Source of the DNA: Arthrobacter sp. ERGS1:01
GTDB taxonomy: Bacteria; Actinomycetota; Actinomycetes; Actinomycetales; Micrococcaceae
Reading direction: 5' to 3'
Length of the DNA: 64,000 nucleotides
Assembly (NCBI RefSeq): GCF_001281315.1
Contig: NZ_CP012479.1
Location: forward strand, 1,798,001-1,862,000
A model generated the notes under the pieces. It saw nothing but the letters and a program-made list of their open reading frames with translations. It did no database searches and had not been told where the DNA came from. Position 1 is the first letter of the stretch. Every line of letters begins with the position of its first letter. Both the position numbers and the translations under genes were made by a program. Positions 16,859 through 27,013 of this stretch are shown piece by piece.

Positions 16859-17923
16859 CTAGATTGTGCCCGTGCTGAGCCCAACCCAGCGCTTGAGCAC
16901 ATTGGCCGCGGCCCCGCCGTCGATGGCGGCCTCGGCCCGGGCCGCCGCGAAGCGCATGCGCTCCACCAGGCTTCCGGAGGCCAACCGGTCGTAGGCCACC
17001 AGGCCCGCGGCAGCATTGAGGACCACGGCGTCACGGATCGGCCCCCGCTCACCGTCCAGGACCCGGCGCACCACCTCGGCGTTGTAGGCCGCGTTTTCGC
17101 CGCGCAGGTCCGCGATCGTGGCCCGCGGGATGCCAACATCCAACGGGTCGAAGAGGCTCTCGGTGACGGAATTGTCCCGCACCTCCCACACGGTGGAGGG
17201 GCCCGTCGTCGTCAATTCATCAAGGCCGTCGCTGCCCCGGAAGACCAGGGCCCGCACGTTGCGGGCCGCCAGGACCCCGGCCACCAGGGGCGCCATGCGC
17301 GAATCCGCGACGCCGATGGCGGACGCCACCACGTGCGCGGGGTTGGTCAGCGGGCCAAGGAAGTTGAAGGCCGTGGGGACGCCGATCTGGCTGCGGGCAG
17401 TCGCCGCGTACCGCATCGACGGGTGGAAGTAGTTGGCAAAGCAGAACGTGATGCCTACGTCGGTGGCGGCGCGGGCCACCAGCTCCAGCGGCATGTCCAG
17501 GCGAACCCCCAGGGCCTCGAGCACATCGGCGGACCCTGCCGCCGACGACGCCGCCCGGTTTCCGTGCTTGACCACCATGGCGCCTGCACCGGCACACACC
17601 AGTGCCGCCATGGTGGAAATGTTGACGGTATTCAGCCGGTCGCCGCCCGTGCCAACAATGTCCAGGGCATCCCCGTCAATCGCCAACGGCCGGGCATTGG
17701 ACAGCATGGCCTCAACCAGGCCCCGCACCTCGGCAACGGTCTCCCCCTTGCCACGCAACGCGACCAGGAAACCGGCAATCTGCACATCCGTGGCATTGCC
17801 CGCCATAATGGTGTTCATGGCCCACTCCGTCTGGGCCGCGGACAAGTCCTCCCCCGCAATCAATGCGGCAATGAGATTCGGCCAGGTGGGCGCGGCTGTC
17901 AGCGGTACGTCTTGAGGGTTCAC
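16859..17923 (-). CDS. trpD: Anthranilate phosphoribosyltransferase
   Basis: TrpD transfers phosphoribose from PRPP to anthranilate in tryptophan synthesis. The PRPP-binding [20 protein letters not shown] and the [20 protein letters not shown] loop are intact, as are [10 protein letters not shown] and [18 protein letters not shown]. The product has about 354 residues, near normal. The start is uncertain: GTG at 17923 gives a natural N-terminus, but its GGAGG lies directly against the codon; an ATG further upstream is possible. It stands alone, away from other trp genes, next to ctaE. That position is known in actinobacteria. Confidence 0.93.
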   Translation of the reverse strand: MNPQDVPLTAAPTWPNLIAALIAGEDLSAAQTEWAMNTIMAGNATDVQIAGFLVALRGKGETVAEVRGLVEAMLSNARPLAIDGDALDIVGTGGDRLNTVNISTMAALVCAGAGAMVVKHGNRAASSAAGSADVLEALGVRLDMPLELVARAATDVGITFCFANYFHPSMRYAATARSQIGVPTAFNFLGPLTNPAHVVASAIGVADSRMAPLVAGVLAARNVRALVFRGSDGLDELTTTGPSTVWEVRDNSVTESLFDPLDVGIPRATIADLRGENAAYNAEVVRRVLDGERGPIRDAVVLNAAAGLVAYDRLASGSLVERMRFAAARAEAAIDGGAAANVLKRWVGLSTGTI

Positions 17924-18073
17924 CCTCCAAATATTAGACGAAACGGCGGCACCGGAACCCAATGTGACCATTGACACCGACAGTGTGTTGTGCATACGCA
18001 ACTGGGTTAAGGCTGAGAATCTGCCGGAATTTCGCAAGTTTGTAGAAAAAGATCCCGGAAACGGCATTTCGCG

Positions 18074-18109
18074 TTGGGAAGTCTGGAGTTTTATAGACAT
18101 AATGTCTAT
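18074..18109 (+). promoter_or_regulatory. ctaE promoter with palindrome abutting the start codon
   Basis: TTGGGA (18074-18079), an 18-base spacer and CATAAT (18098-18103) form a plausible promoter whose start point would be the GTG at 18110. The -10 box is inside a perfect 17-base palindrome, ATAGACAT-A-ATGTCTAT (18093-18109), which touches the start codon. Confidence 0.5.
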
Positions 18110-18748
18110 GTGACAACTGCGACCCATGCCCCCAGTACCCCGGCGCATCCGACGCTGAATCGACCCAACATGGTTTCCGTAGGAACCGTAGTTTGGTTGT
18201 CCAGTGAGCTGATGTTCTTCGCCGGCCTTTTTGCCATGTACTTCACGCTTCGTTCCACCACGGGTGGACTCTGGGCGGAAGAAACGGCCAAGCTGAACTT
18301 CCCCTTCGCCCTGGTGAACACCCTCGTCCTGGTTTCCAGCTCATTCAGCTGCCAGATGGGTGTGTTTGCCGCGGAGAACCTTCAGCCGCGCCGCACCGGC
18401 CGCCGCTTCCAGTTCTCCCGTTGGGGAATGACCGAGTGGTTCCTGCTGACCTTTGTTCTGGGCTCCATCTTCGTTGCCGGTCAGTCGACCGAGTACGCGA
18501 TGCTGACCTCGGAGCACATCACCCTTAACGCCAACGCATACGGCTCCGCGTTCTACATGGCAACGGGCTTCCACGGCCTCCACGTCATCGGCGGCCTCAT
18601 CGCGTTCCTACTCATCATTGGCCGCGCCTACGCTGCAAAGAAGTTTGGACACTTCGAAGCGACAAGCGCGATCGTTACCTCGTACTACTGGCACTTCGTG
18701 GATGTTGTGTGGATCGGCCTGTTCTTGGTCATCTACGTGCTGAAGTAA
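18110..18748 (+). CDS. ctaE: Cytochrome c oxidase subunit III
   Basis: This 212-residue membrane subunit of the aa3 oxidase has five or so membrane helices. Conserved segments include [20 protein letters not shown], a GQSTEY loop, [16 protein letters not shown] and [14 protein letters not shown] near the C-terminus, all typical of subunit III. The start GTG fits a leaderless mRNA; a longer frame from 18074 lacks support. It heads ctaE-qcrC-qcrA-qcrB, the usual actinobacterial order, because subunit III and the bcc complex form one supercomplex. Confidence 0.95.
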   Translation: MTTATHAPSTPAHPTLNRPNMVSVGTVVWLSSELMFFAGLFAMYFTLRSTTGGLWAEETAKLNFPFALVNTLVLVSSSFSCQMGVFAAENLQPRRTGRRFQFSRWGMTEWFLLTFVLGSIFVAGQSTEYAMLTSEHITLNANAYGSAFYMATGFHGLHVIGGLIAFLLIIGRAYAAKKFGHFEATSAIVTSYYWHFVDVVWIGLFLVIYVLK

Positions 18749-18838
18749 GCTGACCTACAGTTTTCTTCTACGCGAGGCAGAATTAGCATTTGCGGCTCTC
18801 ACTCGGGGCTGCTGGATATAGATCAAAGGAACCACCAA

Positions 18839-19627
18839 GTGAAGGCACTTTCGCAGAAGCGACGTCATCCGCTGGCTGCACTAGCGTTGCTAGTGATGGG
18901 GCTAATGCTGACCGGTGGGCTGTACGCCGTTGTCACAACGGTGAATGCGGCCAAGGCCGATACCACCACCTTTACCGCGCAGCAGGTCCAGGAGGGCGAG
19001 AAGCTCTTCGTGGCCAACTGCGCCACCTGCCACGGCGTTGGCGCCTCGGGCACCTCCAACGGGCCTTCCCTGGCCGGCGTCGGCGCAGCAGCCGTCGACT
19101 TCCAGGTTGGCACGGGCCGCATGCCCATGCAGATGCAGGGACCCCAGGCTCGTGAAAAGCCCGCCCAGATGAACGCGGATCAGACCCGCGAGCTGGCCGC
19201 CTACGTGGCAACCCTGGGCAACGGCCCGGCACTGCCCGAGGAACAGTACATCGACGGCAAGGGCGACGCCGCCGTCGGCGGTGAATTGTTCCGCGTCAAC
19301 TGCGCCATGTGCCACAACGCCGCAGCTGCCGGTGGCGCCCTGACCCGAGGCAAGTTCGCTCCCTCCCTGGCAGGCGTCTCCAACAGCCACATCTACAGCG
19401 CCATGGTCACCGGACCGCAGAACATGCCCGTGTTCAACGACGCGAACATCACGCCGGAGAACAAGCGCAACATCATCACGTTCCTGGACACCATCGAGAA
19501 CCAGGGTTCCCCCGGTGGAGCCAAGCTCGGCTCGCTGGGCCCGGTCTCCGAGGGCCTGTTCGTCTGGACCGCAGTCCTGGGTGTCATCATCGCTTTCACC
19601 ATCTGGCTGACGTCCCGGACCTCCTAG
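18839..19627 (+). CDS. qcrC: Dihaem cytochrome c subunit of the bcc complex
   Basis: QcrC is the 262-residue membrane-bound dihaem cytochrome c that passes electrons directly to the aa3 oxidase in actinobacteria, which lack a soluble cytochrome c. Haem motifs are CATCH at 61-65 and CAMCH at 155-159. An N-terminal hydrophobic segment (about residues 11-32) and a C-terminal one (FVWTAVLGVIIAFTIWL) anchor it, with the haem domains outside. The GTG start has AAAGGA eight bases upstream. Confidence 0.96.
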   Translation: MKALSQKRRHPLAALALLVMGLMLTGGLYAVVTTVNAAKADTTTFTAQQVQEGEKLFVANCATCHGVGASGTSNGPSLAGVGAAAVDFQVGTGRMPMQMQGPQAREKPAQMNADQTRELAAYVATLGNGPALPEEQYIDGKGDAAVGGELFRVNCAMCHNAAAAGGALTRGKFAPSLAGVSNSHIYSAMVTGPQNMPVFNDANITPENKRNIITFLDTIENQGSPGGAKLGSLGPVSEGLFVWTAVLGVIIAFTIWLTSRTS

Positions 19628-19723
19628 TTCCGGACACAAGATTTTTGGCTGCCGACCGCAGCCGCGAGAAACATACATTACGACCCCGGGATTGCACCGG
19701 GATAAGAGAAGGATGAGGGGATT

Positions 19724-20752
19724 ATGGGCAACCATAGTGACGGCTCGCCGACAGGCTCGGACGCCGTAGCTAAGGCTGGTCACGAAGAGGTGGATAAGTT
19801 CCAGGACCCGGGACTTCCTCCGCATCGTTTGCGACTGGCCGACACGGATCCCAAGGCAGCAAAGCGGTCCGAGCGCCAGGTGGCGATCCTTTTCGGGATC
19901 TCCATCGTTGGCACCCTGCTGTTCTTCTATGCCTACTTTGGCATTCGACTGGACGACACCATCGCCACTTTGCGCCTGCAAAACATGAGCCTGGGCCTTG
20001 GCATCGCCTTCGCCATGCTCGGCATCGGCACCGGTATCGTGCACTGGGCACGCGCCCTGATGCCCGACCACGAAGTCTCCGAGGAACGCCATGAGCTGCG
20101 TCCCGAGGCAGACCGTGTTGCCGCCGTCAAGATCGTTGACGACATCATCGAGGAAACCGGCATCAAGCGCCGCCCGTTGATCCGCAACACCCTCATCGGC
20201 GCGATGGCCCTGGCCCCGCTGCCGGCCATCGCCATCTTCCGCGACCTGGGCCCGCTGCCGGGCAACACCCTCCGCCACACCCTGTGGAAGGAAGGCGAGC
20301 GTCTGGCACGCGACCCCGACGGCACCCCCATCAAGGCCTCGGACGTCACCATCGGTTCGGCATTCCATGTGATCCCCGAGTCCCTGAACTCGCTGGAGTC
20401 CGGCAAGCTCAACGCGAAGGCCAAGGCCGTCGTCCTGCTGATGCGCCTGAACCCCGAGGACCTCAAGCCGTCTCCCGGCCGCGAGGACTGGTCCTACAAC
20501 GGCATCGTCGCCTACTCGAAGATCTGCACGCACGTCGGCTGCCCCGTGGCACTGTACGAGCAGCAGACGCACCACCTGCTGTGCCCGTGCCACCAGTCGA
20601 CCTTCGACCTGACACAGGAGTGCAAGGTCATCTTCGGACCGGCCGTTCGCCCGCTGCCCCAGCTGCCCATCAAGGTGGACAGCGAAGGCTACCTGGTCGC
20701 CCAGAGCGACTTCCACGAACCTGTTGGACCGAGCTTCTGGGAGCGTGGCTAA
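19724..20752 (+). CDS. qcrA: Rieske iron-sulfur subunit of the bcc complex
   Basis: This 342-residue protein has an N-terminal region with three hydrophobic segments, as in actinobacterial QcrA, and a C-terminal Rieske domain. The cluster ligands are in CTHVGCP and CPCHQSTF (about residues 268-291), each giving Cys and His to the 2Fe-2S centre. It lies 96 bases after qcrC and four bases before qcrB, so all three are probably on one mRNA. Confidence 0.96.
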   Translation: MGNHSDGSPTGSDAVAKAGHEEVDKFQDPGLPPHRLRLADTDPKAAKRSERQVAILFGISIVGTLLFFYAYFGIRLDDTIATLRLQNMSLGLGIAFAMLGIGTGIVHWARALMPDHEVSEERHELRPEADRVAAVKIVDDIIEETGIKRRPLIRNTLIGAMALAPLPAIAIFRDLGPLPGNTLRHTLWKEGERLARDPDGTPIKASDVTIGSAFHVIPESLNSLESGKLNAKAKAVVLLMRLNPEDLKPSPGREDWSYNGIVAYSKICTHVGCPVALYEQQTHHLLCPCHQSTFDLTQECKVIFGPAVRPLPQLPIKVDSEGYLVAQSDFHEPVGPSFWERG

Positions 20753-20755
20753 ACC

Positions 20756-22429
20756 ATGAGTACTGCAACGCAAACACCGTTTGAGCCCAAGACGTCCACC
20801 GGACGCATCACGAACTTCGTCGACCAGCGTGTTGGCGGTTCGGGCATGCTGCGTGAATTCGGCCGGAAGGTCTTCCCCGACCACTGGTCCTTCATGTTCG
20901 GTGAAGTGGCCCTCTACGCCTTCGTCATCCTGCTGCTCTCGGGCACGTTCCTGACGTTCTTCTTTGATCCGTCCATGGCGGAAACCCACTACACGGGTTC
21001 CTACGTCCCGCTCAAGGGCGTCGAGATGTCGGTGGCGTACAGCTCCTCGCTGAACATCTCCTTCGACATCCGCGGCGGCCTGCTGATGCGCCAGATCCAC
21101 CACTGGTCGGCCTTGCTGTTCGTGGCCGCGGTCTCCGTGCACATGCTCCGCGTGTTCTTCACGGGTGCGTTCCGCAAGCCCCGTGAACTGAACTGGGTTG
21201 TCGGCGGCGTGCTGCTGATCCTGTCCATGGCAGCAGGCTTCACCGGTTACTCGCTCCCCGATGACCTGCTCTCCGGTAACGGCCTGCGCATCATCGACGG
21301 CGTCATCAAGTCGATCCCCGTGGTCGGCACGTACATCTCCTTCTTCCTCTTCGGCGGGGAGTTCCCGGGCACGGCCATCATCGGCCGCCTGTACATGATG
21401 CACATCATGCTGGTTCCGGCCATGCTCCTGCTCATGATCGCGATCCACTTGTTCATGGTGGTCGTTCACAAGCACACCCAGTACCCCGGCCCGGGCCGCA
21501 ACGACCGCAACGTCGTCGGTTACCCCCTCGGCCCGGTATACGCCGCCAAGGCCGGTGGATTCTTCTTCATCGTCTTCGGCGTGATCGCCCTGGTTGCCGC
21601 ACTGTTCACGATCAACCCGATCTGGAACTACGGCCCCTACGACCCCTCCCCCGTATCCGCAGGCACCCAGCCTGACTGGTACATCGGTTGGGTTGACGGC
21701 GCCCTGCGCCTCATGCCGGGCTGGCTGTTCAACATCCCCATGGAATGGGAAATCCCGCTTCCGTGGGGCGTGAACTCGCTAACCTTGAACGTGCTGATCC
21801 CGGCATTGATCCCGGCCGGCCTGGTCTTCACCCTGCTGTTCACCTACCCCTGGATTGAGCGCTGGGTAACCCGCGACGACCGCGAACACCACGTTCTCGA
21901 CCGCCCGCGCAACGCCCCGACCCGTACGGCGATCGGTGTTGCAGGCTTCATCTTCTACTGCGTCATGTGGGCAGCTGCCAGCTCCGACTTGATCGCAACG
22001 CACTTCCAGGTGTCCTTGAACGACGTCACGTACTGGCTGCGTGCGCTGTTCTTCATCGGCCCGATCCTTGGCTTCATCGTTGCCAAGCGCGTAGCCCTGG
22101 CGCTGCAGCGCAAGGACCGCGAGATTGCCCTGCACGGCCGTGAGACCGGACGCATTGTGCGCCTGCCGCACGGTGAGTTCCAGGAAATGCACGCCCAGGT
22201 CGACGAGTACAAGCGCTACAAGCTGGTTGGCTTCGAGTCCCCCATCCCCGAGGATGGGATCCCGAACGAAAACGGCATCGTCACGAAGAAGGAAAACTGG
22301 CGCGGCAAGCTCAGCCACTTCTTCTTCGAGGACCGTGTTGCCCCGGCCACCCCGGCCGAGTTGGCAGCCGGCCACGGCCACCACGAGGCCATCGAGTCTG
22401 GTGACGAGAGCAAGACGATCACGCACTAG
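20756..22429 (+). CDS. qcrB: Cytochrome b subunit of the bcc complex
   Basis: QcrB is the 557-residue cytochrome b that oxidises menaquinol. Haem-binding histidines lie in RQIHHWSALLFVAAVSVHML and in MLLLMIAIHLFMVVVHKHTQ. The quinol-site segment GYSLPDDLLSGNGLRI and a PEWY-equivalent TQPDWYIGWVDG are present. A C-terminal cytoplasmic tail of over 100 residues follows the last helix, as in other actinobacteria. This gene ends the operon before a strong terminator. Confidence 0.97.
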   Translation: MSTATQTPFEPKTSTGRITNFVDQRVGGSGMLREFGRKVFPDHWSFMFGEVALYAFVILLLSGTFLTFFFDPSMAETHYTGSYVPLKGVEMSVAYSSSLNISFDIRGGLLMRQIHHWSALLFVAAVSVHMLRVFFTGAFRKPRELNWVVGGVLLILSMAAGFTGYSLPDDLLSGNGLRIIDGVIKSIPVVGTYISFFLFGGEFPGTAIIGRLYMMHIMLVPAMLLLMIAIHLFMVVVHKHTQYPGPGRNDRNVVGYPLGPVYAAKAGGFFFIVFGVIALVAALFTINPIWNYGPYDPSPVSAGTQPDWYIGWVDGALRLMPGWLFNIPMEWEIPLPWGVNSLTLNVLIPALIPAGLVFTLLFTYPWIERWVTRDDREHHVLDRPRNAPTRTAIGVAGFIFYCVMWAAASSDLIATHFQVSLNDVTYWLRALFFIGPILGFIVAKRVALALQRKDREIALHGRETGRIVRLPHGEFQEMHAQVDEYKRYKLVGFESPIPEDGIPNENGIVTKKENWRGKLSHFFFEDRVAPATPAELAAGHGHHEAIESGDESKTITH

Positions 22430-22445
22430 CGGATCTTGGCAATAA

Positions 22446-22484
22446 CAGTGAGGCGGTTCCCGAAAGGGAACCGCCTCACTGCTT
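22446..22484. terminator. Rho-independent terminator after qcrB
   Basis: Perfect 16-base arms (22446-22461 and 22466-22481) enclose a GAAA loop, with TTT following. It separates qcrB from the convergent GntR gene and may serve both. Confidence 0.85.
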
Positions 22485-22580
22485 TAACATCACCGATCCG
22501 CGAAGAGCGGGTGGGCCGGTGCGCAATGCACCCCCCACTCCCCCACAGACGGCCGGGCCGGCCCCGAACGGACCGCCACG

Positions 22581-23359
22581 CTAGTACGGGCGTCGCGGGC
22601 GCACGCCGGGGCGTTGGAGCGGCACACGCAGCTTGTATCGGTCCGCCCGGTAGAAGGAGATGGAGTAGTCCACGGTGGAGCGGGAGACGAAAGCGTGCCG
22701 CTCCATGCGCAGGACCGGCGCACCGACGTCGACCTTCAACAGCCGGGCAATCGACGGGGTGGCGGCGTTGGCCTCCACGATGTCCTCGCCCCACTCAATG
22801 ACGAGCCCATAGCGTTCGCTCAGCAGGTTGTAGAGGGACGTTGGGGGCCCGCGTCGAGGATGCCGGGCACGCGCCAGGCTGGGATGAAGTTTTCATCCAC
22901 GCTCATCGGCTCCTCGTCGGCCAGCAGGAGCCTCCTGAAGCGAATGACCGCCTGACCCTCATCCATGGAAAGTTCACGCGCCAGGCGGGCCGTGGCGGGT
23001 ATTTGCTCGAAGGACAGCGTCCGGGCGGCGGGGCGCATGCCGCGGCGCTGCATCTCCTCGGAGTACGACGTCAGTTTCACCTGCACGTCGAGCTTCTGGT
23101 GAGAAACAAACGTCCCCACTCCCACGACGCGTTCCAGCAGGTCCTCTTCGACGAGCGCCTCGATTGCATGCCGGACGGTCATCCGGGCCACGCCAAAGTG
23201 TTCGGCCAAATCACGTTCGGAGGGAAGTTGCGCTCCCGCCTTTGAATGGTGGGTCAGGTAGCCGCGCAACAGTTCGCGAAGCTGCACATGTACGGAGACC
23301 GTGGACTCGCGTTCGAGCCGGCCGGGGACGTCGCTTGCCGGCGGCAGTAAATAGCCCAT
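22581..23359 (-). pseudogene. GntR-family regulator (HutC/UTRA type), single-base frameshift
   Basis: A winged helix-turn-helix (about residues 20-85; LPSERDLAEHFGVARMTVRH) is followed by a UTRA effector domain, as in regulators of amino-sugar or sugar uptake. The frame breaks at a run of five G (22843-22847, C on the coding strand). After the break the first frame ends within seven residues at TGC TGA. One additional C would join it to the second frame, which encodes the rest of the UTRA domain through VSRSTVDYSISFYRADRYKL, giving 259 residues. It may therefore be an assembly error rather than a dead gene. The start ATG at 23359 has AAGGAG five bases upstream. It is divergent from ptsH and so likely controls it. 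Confidence 0.85.
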
Positions 23360-23440
23360 GAAACTCCTTAAGTGACCATAGACAGCCTAAAACACGACTA
23401 CTCTCAATACGTAAAGCATCTTTTGACCAAGGAGTTAGCA

Positions 23441-23728
23441 ATGTACACCCGGAAAGCCACGATCGCGGCAAGTGTGGGCTTGCACGCCCGGCCTGCCGCA
23501 GTCTTTGTCCGTGCCGTCAACCAGACCGGCCTGCCCGTCACCCTCGCCAAGGAGGGCCTGACGCCGGTGGATGGCCGCTCACTGTTGGAGGTCATGACGG
23601 CGGACTTCCTGTGTGGCACCGAGGTGGAGCTTGCGGTGAATTCCGCCGAGTTCGACGACGCCGTGGTCCGGGAAGCGGTGGACCGCCTTGCGGAGCTGCT
23701 GTGCACCGACCTGACCGACCCCGCGTAG
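23441..23728 (+). CDS. ptsH: Phosphocarrier protein HPr
   Basis: HPr relays phosphate from Enzyme I to sugar-specific EII proteins. The 95-residue sequence has the phospho-histidine motif GLHARPA near residue 17 and the serine-site loop VDGRSLLEVM. AAGGAG at 23429-23434 precedes the ATG. Neither ptsI nor EII genes are near. It is divergent from a GntR regulator, so its control probably follows that regulator's ligand. Confidence 0.95.
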   Translation: MYTRKATIAASVGLHARPAAVFVRAVNQTGLPVTLAKEGLTPVDGRSLLEVMTADFLCGTEVELAVNSAEFDDAVVREAVDRLAELLCTDLTDPA

Positions 23729-23760
23729 GGCCAGCTGCGGCCACAACAAACCCGGACACA

Positions 23761-23808
23761 GCAAAAGGGACTGCCCACTACTTTTCAGTAGTGGGCAGTC
23801 CCTTTTGC
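23761..23808. terminator. Bidirectional terminator between ptsH and ctaF
   Basis: Perfect 21-base arms (23761-23781 and 23788-23808) enclose a six-base loop. Each arm ends in CTTTTGC or its complement, giving T runs on both strands for the convergent genes. Confidence 0.9.
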
Positions 23809-23841
23809 TATTGGCACCAACGGAAGCTTGTCCGCCAAGGC

Positions 23842-24243
23842 CTAGTGCGCGTGGTCACCGCGGCTGTATTCGTAAACCCAGCCGATGAGGGCGATCGCGG
23901 CAAGGCCGGCGCCGATGAACAGGATCCACCAGCCGACAGCCAGGCCGAGGAACCCGGTGGCGCATGCCAGGCCGAGGACCAGCGGCCACCAGCTCCAGGG
24001 GCTGAAGTGGCCCTGCTCGCCGGAACCCTCATGGATTTCGGCGTCGACCCGGTCCTCGGGACGCGGTCCCACACGGTTGCCCGTGTAGTGCAGGTAGATG
24101 CCGATCATCAGAACCAGGCCGGCAACCAAGTAGATCCCCAGGTAACCGACGTGCTCGTGCCACTGGACCATGAATCCGTAAACCGTGGCGACGGGGATGA
24201 AGAACACACCCATCAGGATGAAGAACCAGGCTTCAATTTTCAC
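23842..24243 (-). CDS. ctaF: Actinobacterial cytochrome c oxidase subunit IV
   Basis: The 133-residue protein has four membrane segments, beginning [20 protein letters not shown], and is the small aa3 subunit specific to actinobacteria. Its central charged loop with [20 protein letters not shown] and the following [14 protein letters not shown] are conserved features. The GTG at 24243 overlaps the ctaD stop codon (GTGA), so translation is coupled. It is the last gene of ctaC-ctaD-ctaF. Confidence 0.93.
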   Translation of the reverse strand: MKIEAWFFILMGVFFIPVATVYGFMVQWHEHVGYLGIYLVAGLVLMIGIYLHYTGNRVGPRPEDRVDAEIHEGSGEQGHFSPWSWWPLVLGLACATGFLGLAVGWWILFIGAGLAAIALIGWVYEYSRGDHAH

Positions 24244-25946
24244 TTGCCAGCTCCCTTCGATGCTGCGGCCACGGGTGCCGGCTGGTAGTGCGGGGCCAGC
24301 TCGGGATGGTGAAGATCCAGGGCGGGTCGCTCGGAACGGATGCGCGGCAGCGAGGTGAAGTTGTGACGCGGCGGCGGGCAGGAGGTTGCCCACTCGAGTG
24401 AGGCACCGAAGCCCCACGGATCGTCAACTTCGACCTTCTTGCCGTTGCGCCAGGTGATGTAGACGTTCCAGAACCACGGGATCATGGACGCGCCGAGCAC
24501 GAACGAGGAAATCGTGGAGAACTGGTTCATCCAGGTGAAACCATCCTGGGGCATGTAGTCGGCGTAGCGACGCGGCATGCCCAGGACACCGAGCCAGTGC
24601 TGGATCAGGAACGTGCCGTGGAAGCCGAGGAACAGCATCCAGAAGTGGATCTTGCCGAGGCGTTCGTTGAGCATGCGCCCGGTGAACTTGGGCCACCAGA
24701 AGTAGAAGCCGGCGAACATGGCGAACACCACGGTGCCGAACACCACGTAGTGGAAGTGGGCGACCACAAAGTACGTGTCCGAGACGTGGAAGTCCAACGG
24801 CGGGGACGCCAGGATGATGCCGGTCAGGCCACCGAAGAGGAACGTCACCAGGAAGCCGAGGCTCCACAGCATGGGTGTCTCAAAGGTGAGCGAACCGCGC
24901 CACATGGTGCCGATCCAGTTGAAGAACTTCACACCGGTGGGCACCGCGATCAGCATCGTCATGAAGGAGAAGAACGGCAGCAGTACCTGGCCGGTGACGT
25001 ACATGTGGTGGGCCCACACGGTCACGGACAGGGCGGCGATGGCGATCGTTGCAAAGACCAGGCCCTTGTAGCCAAAGATCGGCTTTCGACTGAAGACCGG
25101 GAAGATCTCCGAGACGATGCCGAAGAACGGCAGCGCAATGATGTACACCTCGGGGTGGCCGAAGAACCAGAACAAGTGCTGCCACAGCATGGCGCCACCA
25201 TTTTCCGGATCGAAGATATGCGCCCCGAAACGGCGGTCGGCACCCAGTGCGAACAGTGCGGCAGCCAGCGGCGGGAACGCCATCAGGACCAGGATGGCCG
25301 TAACCAGCGTGTTCCAGGTGAAGATCGGCATGCGCCACATGGTCATGCCGGGGGCACGCAGGCAGATGATGGTGGTGATGAAGTTGACGGAACCAAGGAT
25401 GGTACCGAAACCCGACAGGGCCAGGCCAAACACCCACAAGTCGCCACCGACGCCGGGGCTGAAGGTGGTGTTGGACAGCGGCGCGTAAGCGAACCAGCCG
25501 AAGGCGGCAGCACCCTGGGGGGTGATGAAGCCGGAGACGGCGATGGTGCTGCCGAACAGGAAGAACCAGAAGGCCAGTGCGTTCAGTCGCGGGAACGCGA
25601 CGTCGGGGGCACCGATTTGCAACGGCATGATGACGTTGGCGAAGCCGGCGAACAGCGGCGTTGCAAACATCAGCAACATGATCGTGCCGTGCATGGTGAA
25701 CAGCTGGTTGTACTGGTCCTTGGTCTGCAGGATCTGCATACCGGGCTCAAACAGCTCCGCGCGGATGATCAGCGCCATGACGCCGCCCACGCAGAAGAAG
25801 ATGAACGATGCGATCAGGTACATGTACCCGATCGTCTTGTGGTCGGTGGAGGTGATCCAGTTGACGACGATGCGTCCCTTGGATACGGGAACCACCCTTG
25901 GTGCAGCCGAATTCACTTCGGTTGCCGAGTACTCGAGCGTAGACAC
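24240..25946 (-). CDS. ctaD: Cytochrome c oxidase subunit I
   Basis: CtaD is the 568-residue catalytic subunit of the aa3 oxidase, with twelve membrane helices. The low-spin haem ligand is in [12 protein letters not shown], the Cu-B and cross-linked His-Tyr pair in [18 protein letters not shown], further Cu-B histidines in WAHHMYVTG, and the haem ligands in [10 protein letters not shown]. The proton path residues around GSV and QHWLG are in order. It lies 13 bases after ctaC and overlaps ctaF. Confidence 0.97.
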   Translation of the reverse strand: MSTLEYSATEVNSAAPRVVPVSKGRIVVNWITSTDHKTIGYMYLIASFIFFCVGGVMALIIRAELFEPGMQILQTKDQYNQLFTMHGTIMLLMFATPLFAGFANVIMPLQIGAPDVAFPRLNALAFWFFLFGSTIAVSGFITPQGAAAFGWFAYAPLSNTTFSPGVGGDLWVFGLALSGFGTILGSVNFITTIICLRAPGMTMWRMPIFTWNTLVTAILVLMAFPPLAAALFALGADRRFGAHIFDPENGGAMLWQHLFWFFGHPEVYIIALPFFGIVSEIFPVFSRKPIFGYKGLVFATIAIAALSVTVWAHHMYVTGQVLLPFFSFMTMLIAVPTGVKFFNWIGTMWRGSLTFETPMLWSLGFLVTFLFGGLTGIILASPPLDFHVSDTYFVVAHFHYVVFGTVVFAMFAGFYFWWPKFTGRMLNERLGKIHFWMLFLGFHGTFLIQHWLGVLGMPRRYADYMPQDGFTWMNQFSTISSFVLGASMIPWFWNVYITWRNGKKVEVDDPWGFGASLEWATSCPPPRHNFTSLPRIRSERPALDLHHPELAPHYQPAPVAAASKGAGK

Positions 25947-25959
25947 TTTCCTCTTCCCC

Positions 25960-26829
25960 CTACTTCTCTAGGAGATCAGGGTTGCGGTCGTACTTCGCAC
26001 CCAGTGATCCGGTCTGGCCCTTTGCCTTCAAGGCAACGAGGTGGGCGTCAAATTCTGCCTGGGTCACTACCTTGACGCGGAAGAGCATTTCGGAGTGGTA
26101 TTCGCCACACAGCTCAGCACACTTGCCGTCGTACGTGCCAAGGGCAGTAGGCGTCAGCGTCATGTAGTTTGTCTTGCCCGGAAGCATGTCCTTCTTGTCC
26201 AGGAAGGCCGGAACCCAGAAGGAGTGGATGACATCGCGGGAGTTCAGCTGCAGCTCAACGCTGCGGTTGACGGGCAAGTACAAGGTGGGAAGCGTGGACT
26301 TGTCGAACGTCTTGCCGTCCAACTGCGCCTGGACGCCGGTGTCGTACACGGCTTCCTTGACGTCGTTGCCCTGCAAGTAGTTGAAGTCCCACGACCACTG
26401 CTTGCCGCGGACGTCGATGGTGACGTCGGGGTTGGCCACGCGGGCGTTGATGGACTGCTGCTGGGTGTCGGTGAAGTGGAAGAACACCAGCACCATGAAC
26501 AAAGGCACCAACACATAAAAAACCTCCAACGGGAGGTTATAGCTTGTCTGACGCGGGAAGCCGGTGGCACCCTTGCGACGACGGTAGGCGATGATGCACC
26601 AAATGATCAGACCCCACGTGATAAGGCCGATGATCAGTACGGTGATCCAGGTATTAACCCACAGATCAATGATCCCCGCCGTGTGGTTGGTCGTTTCACG
26701 CGTGGATGGCAACCAGCCATTTTTACTCTCTGCCGTACATCCAGACAAAGCTAACGCTCCGGCAATCGCCAGCCCCGCGATGGGGATGACTTTTGCGCGT
26801 CGGCTGCCGGTTCGGTCCTGCGAACTCAC
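25960..26829 (-). CDS. ctaC: Cytochrome c oxidase subunit II, lipoprotein
   Basis: The 289-residue subunit II has a lipoprotein signal ending in the lipobox LSGC near residue 30, then two membrane helices and the Cu-A domain. The Cu-A ligands are in [12 protein letters not shown] near residue 240, with the earlier His in [10 protein letters not shown]. The start GTG at 26829 has GAGGAAGGG upstream. It opens the ctaC-ctaD-ctaF operon. Confidence 0.96.
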   Translation of the reverse strand: MSSQDRTGSRRAKVIPIAGLAIAGALALSGCTAESKNGWLPSTRETTNHTAGIIDLWVNTWITVLIIGLITWGLIIWCIIAYRRRKGATGFPRQTSYNLPLEVFYVLVPLFMVLVFFHFTDTQQQSINARVANPDVTIDVRGKQWSWDFNYLQGNDVKEAVYDTGVQAQLDGKTFDKSTLPTLYLPVNRSVELQLNSRDVIHSFWVPAFLDKKDMLPGKTNYMTLTPTALGTYDGKCAELCGEYHSEMLFRVKVVTQAEFDAHLVALKAKGQTGSLGAKYDRNPDLLEK

Positions 26830-27013
26830 AGACGGCCCTTCCTCTTGTTACTGCGCACCGTGCCGGCTGTGAGCCTCCGGTGCGAATGGGGTTTTACTAC
26901 TCGATGTAGAGCTTACCGCTAGAGCACGCAAAAAGCGTACAAAACCCACCGTGCGTCGGCAGCAAAAAACTTGGATCTGCCGGTGGCATCTACACCGAGA
27001 ATAAAAGCTTCGG

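Noticed and set aside
18902..21475. An 857-codon open frame antisense to qcrC-qcrA-qcrB.
   Set aside because: It is a by-product of high GC content opposite well-defined respiratory genes; its translation has no family features and no ribosome site.
24597..26075. A 492-codon open frame antisense to ctaD.
   Set aside because: It is opposite a catalytic oxidase subunit with complete motifs.
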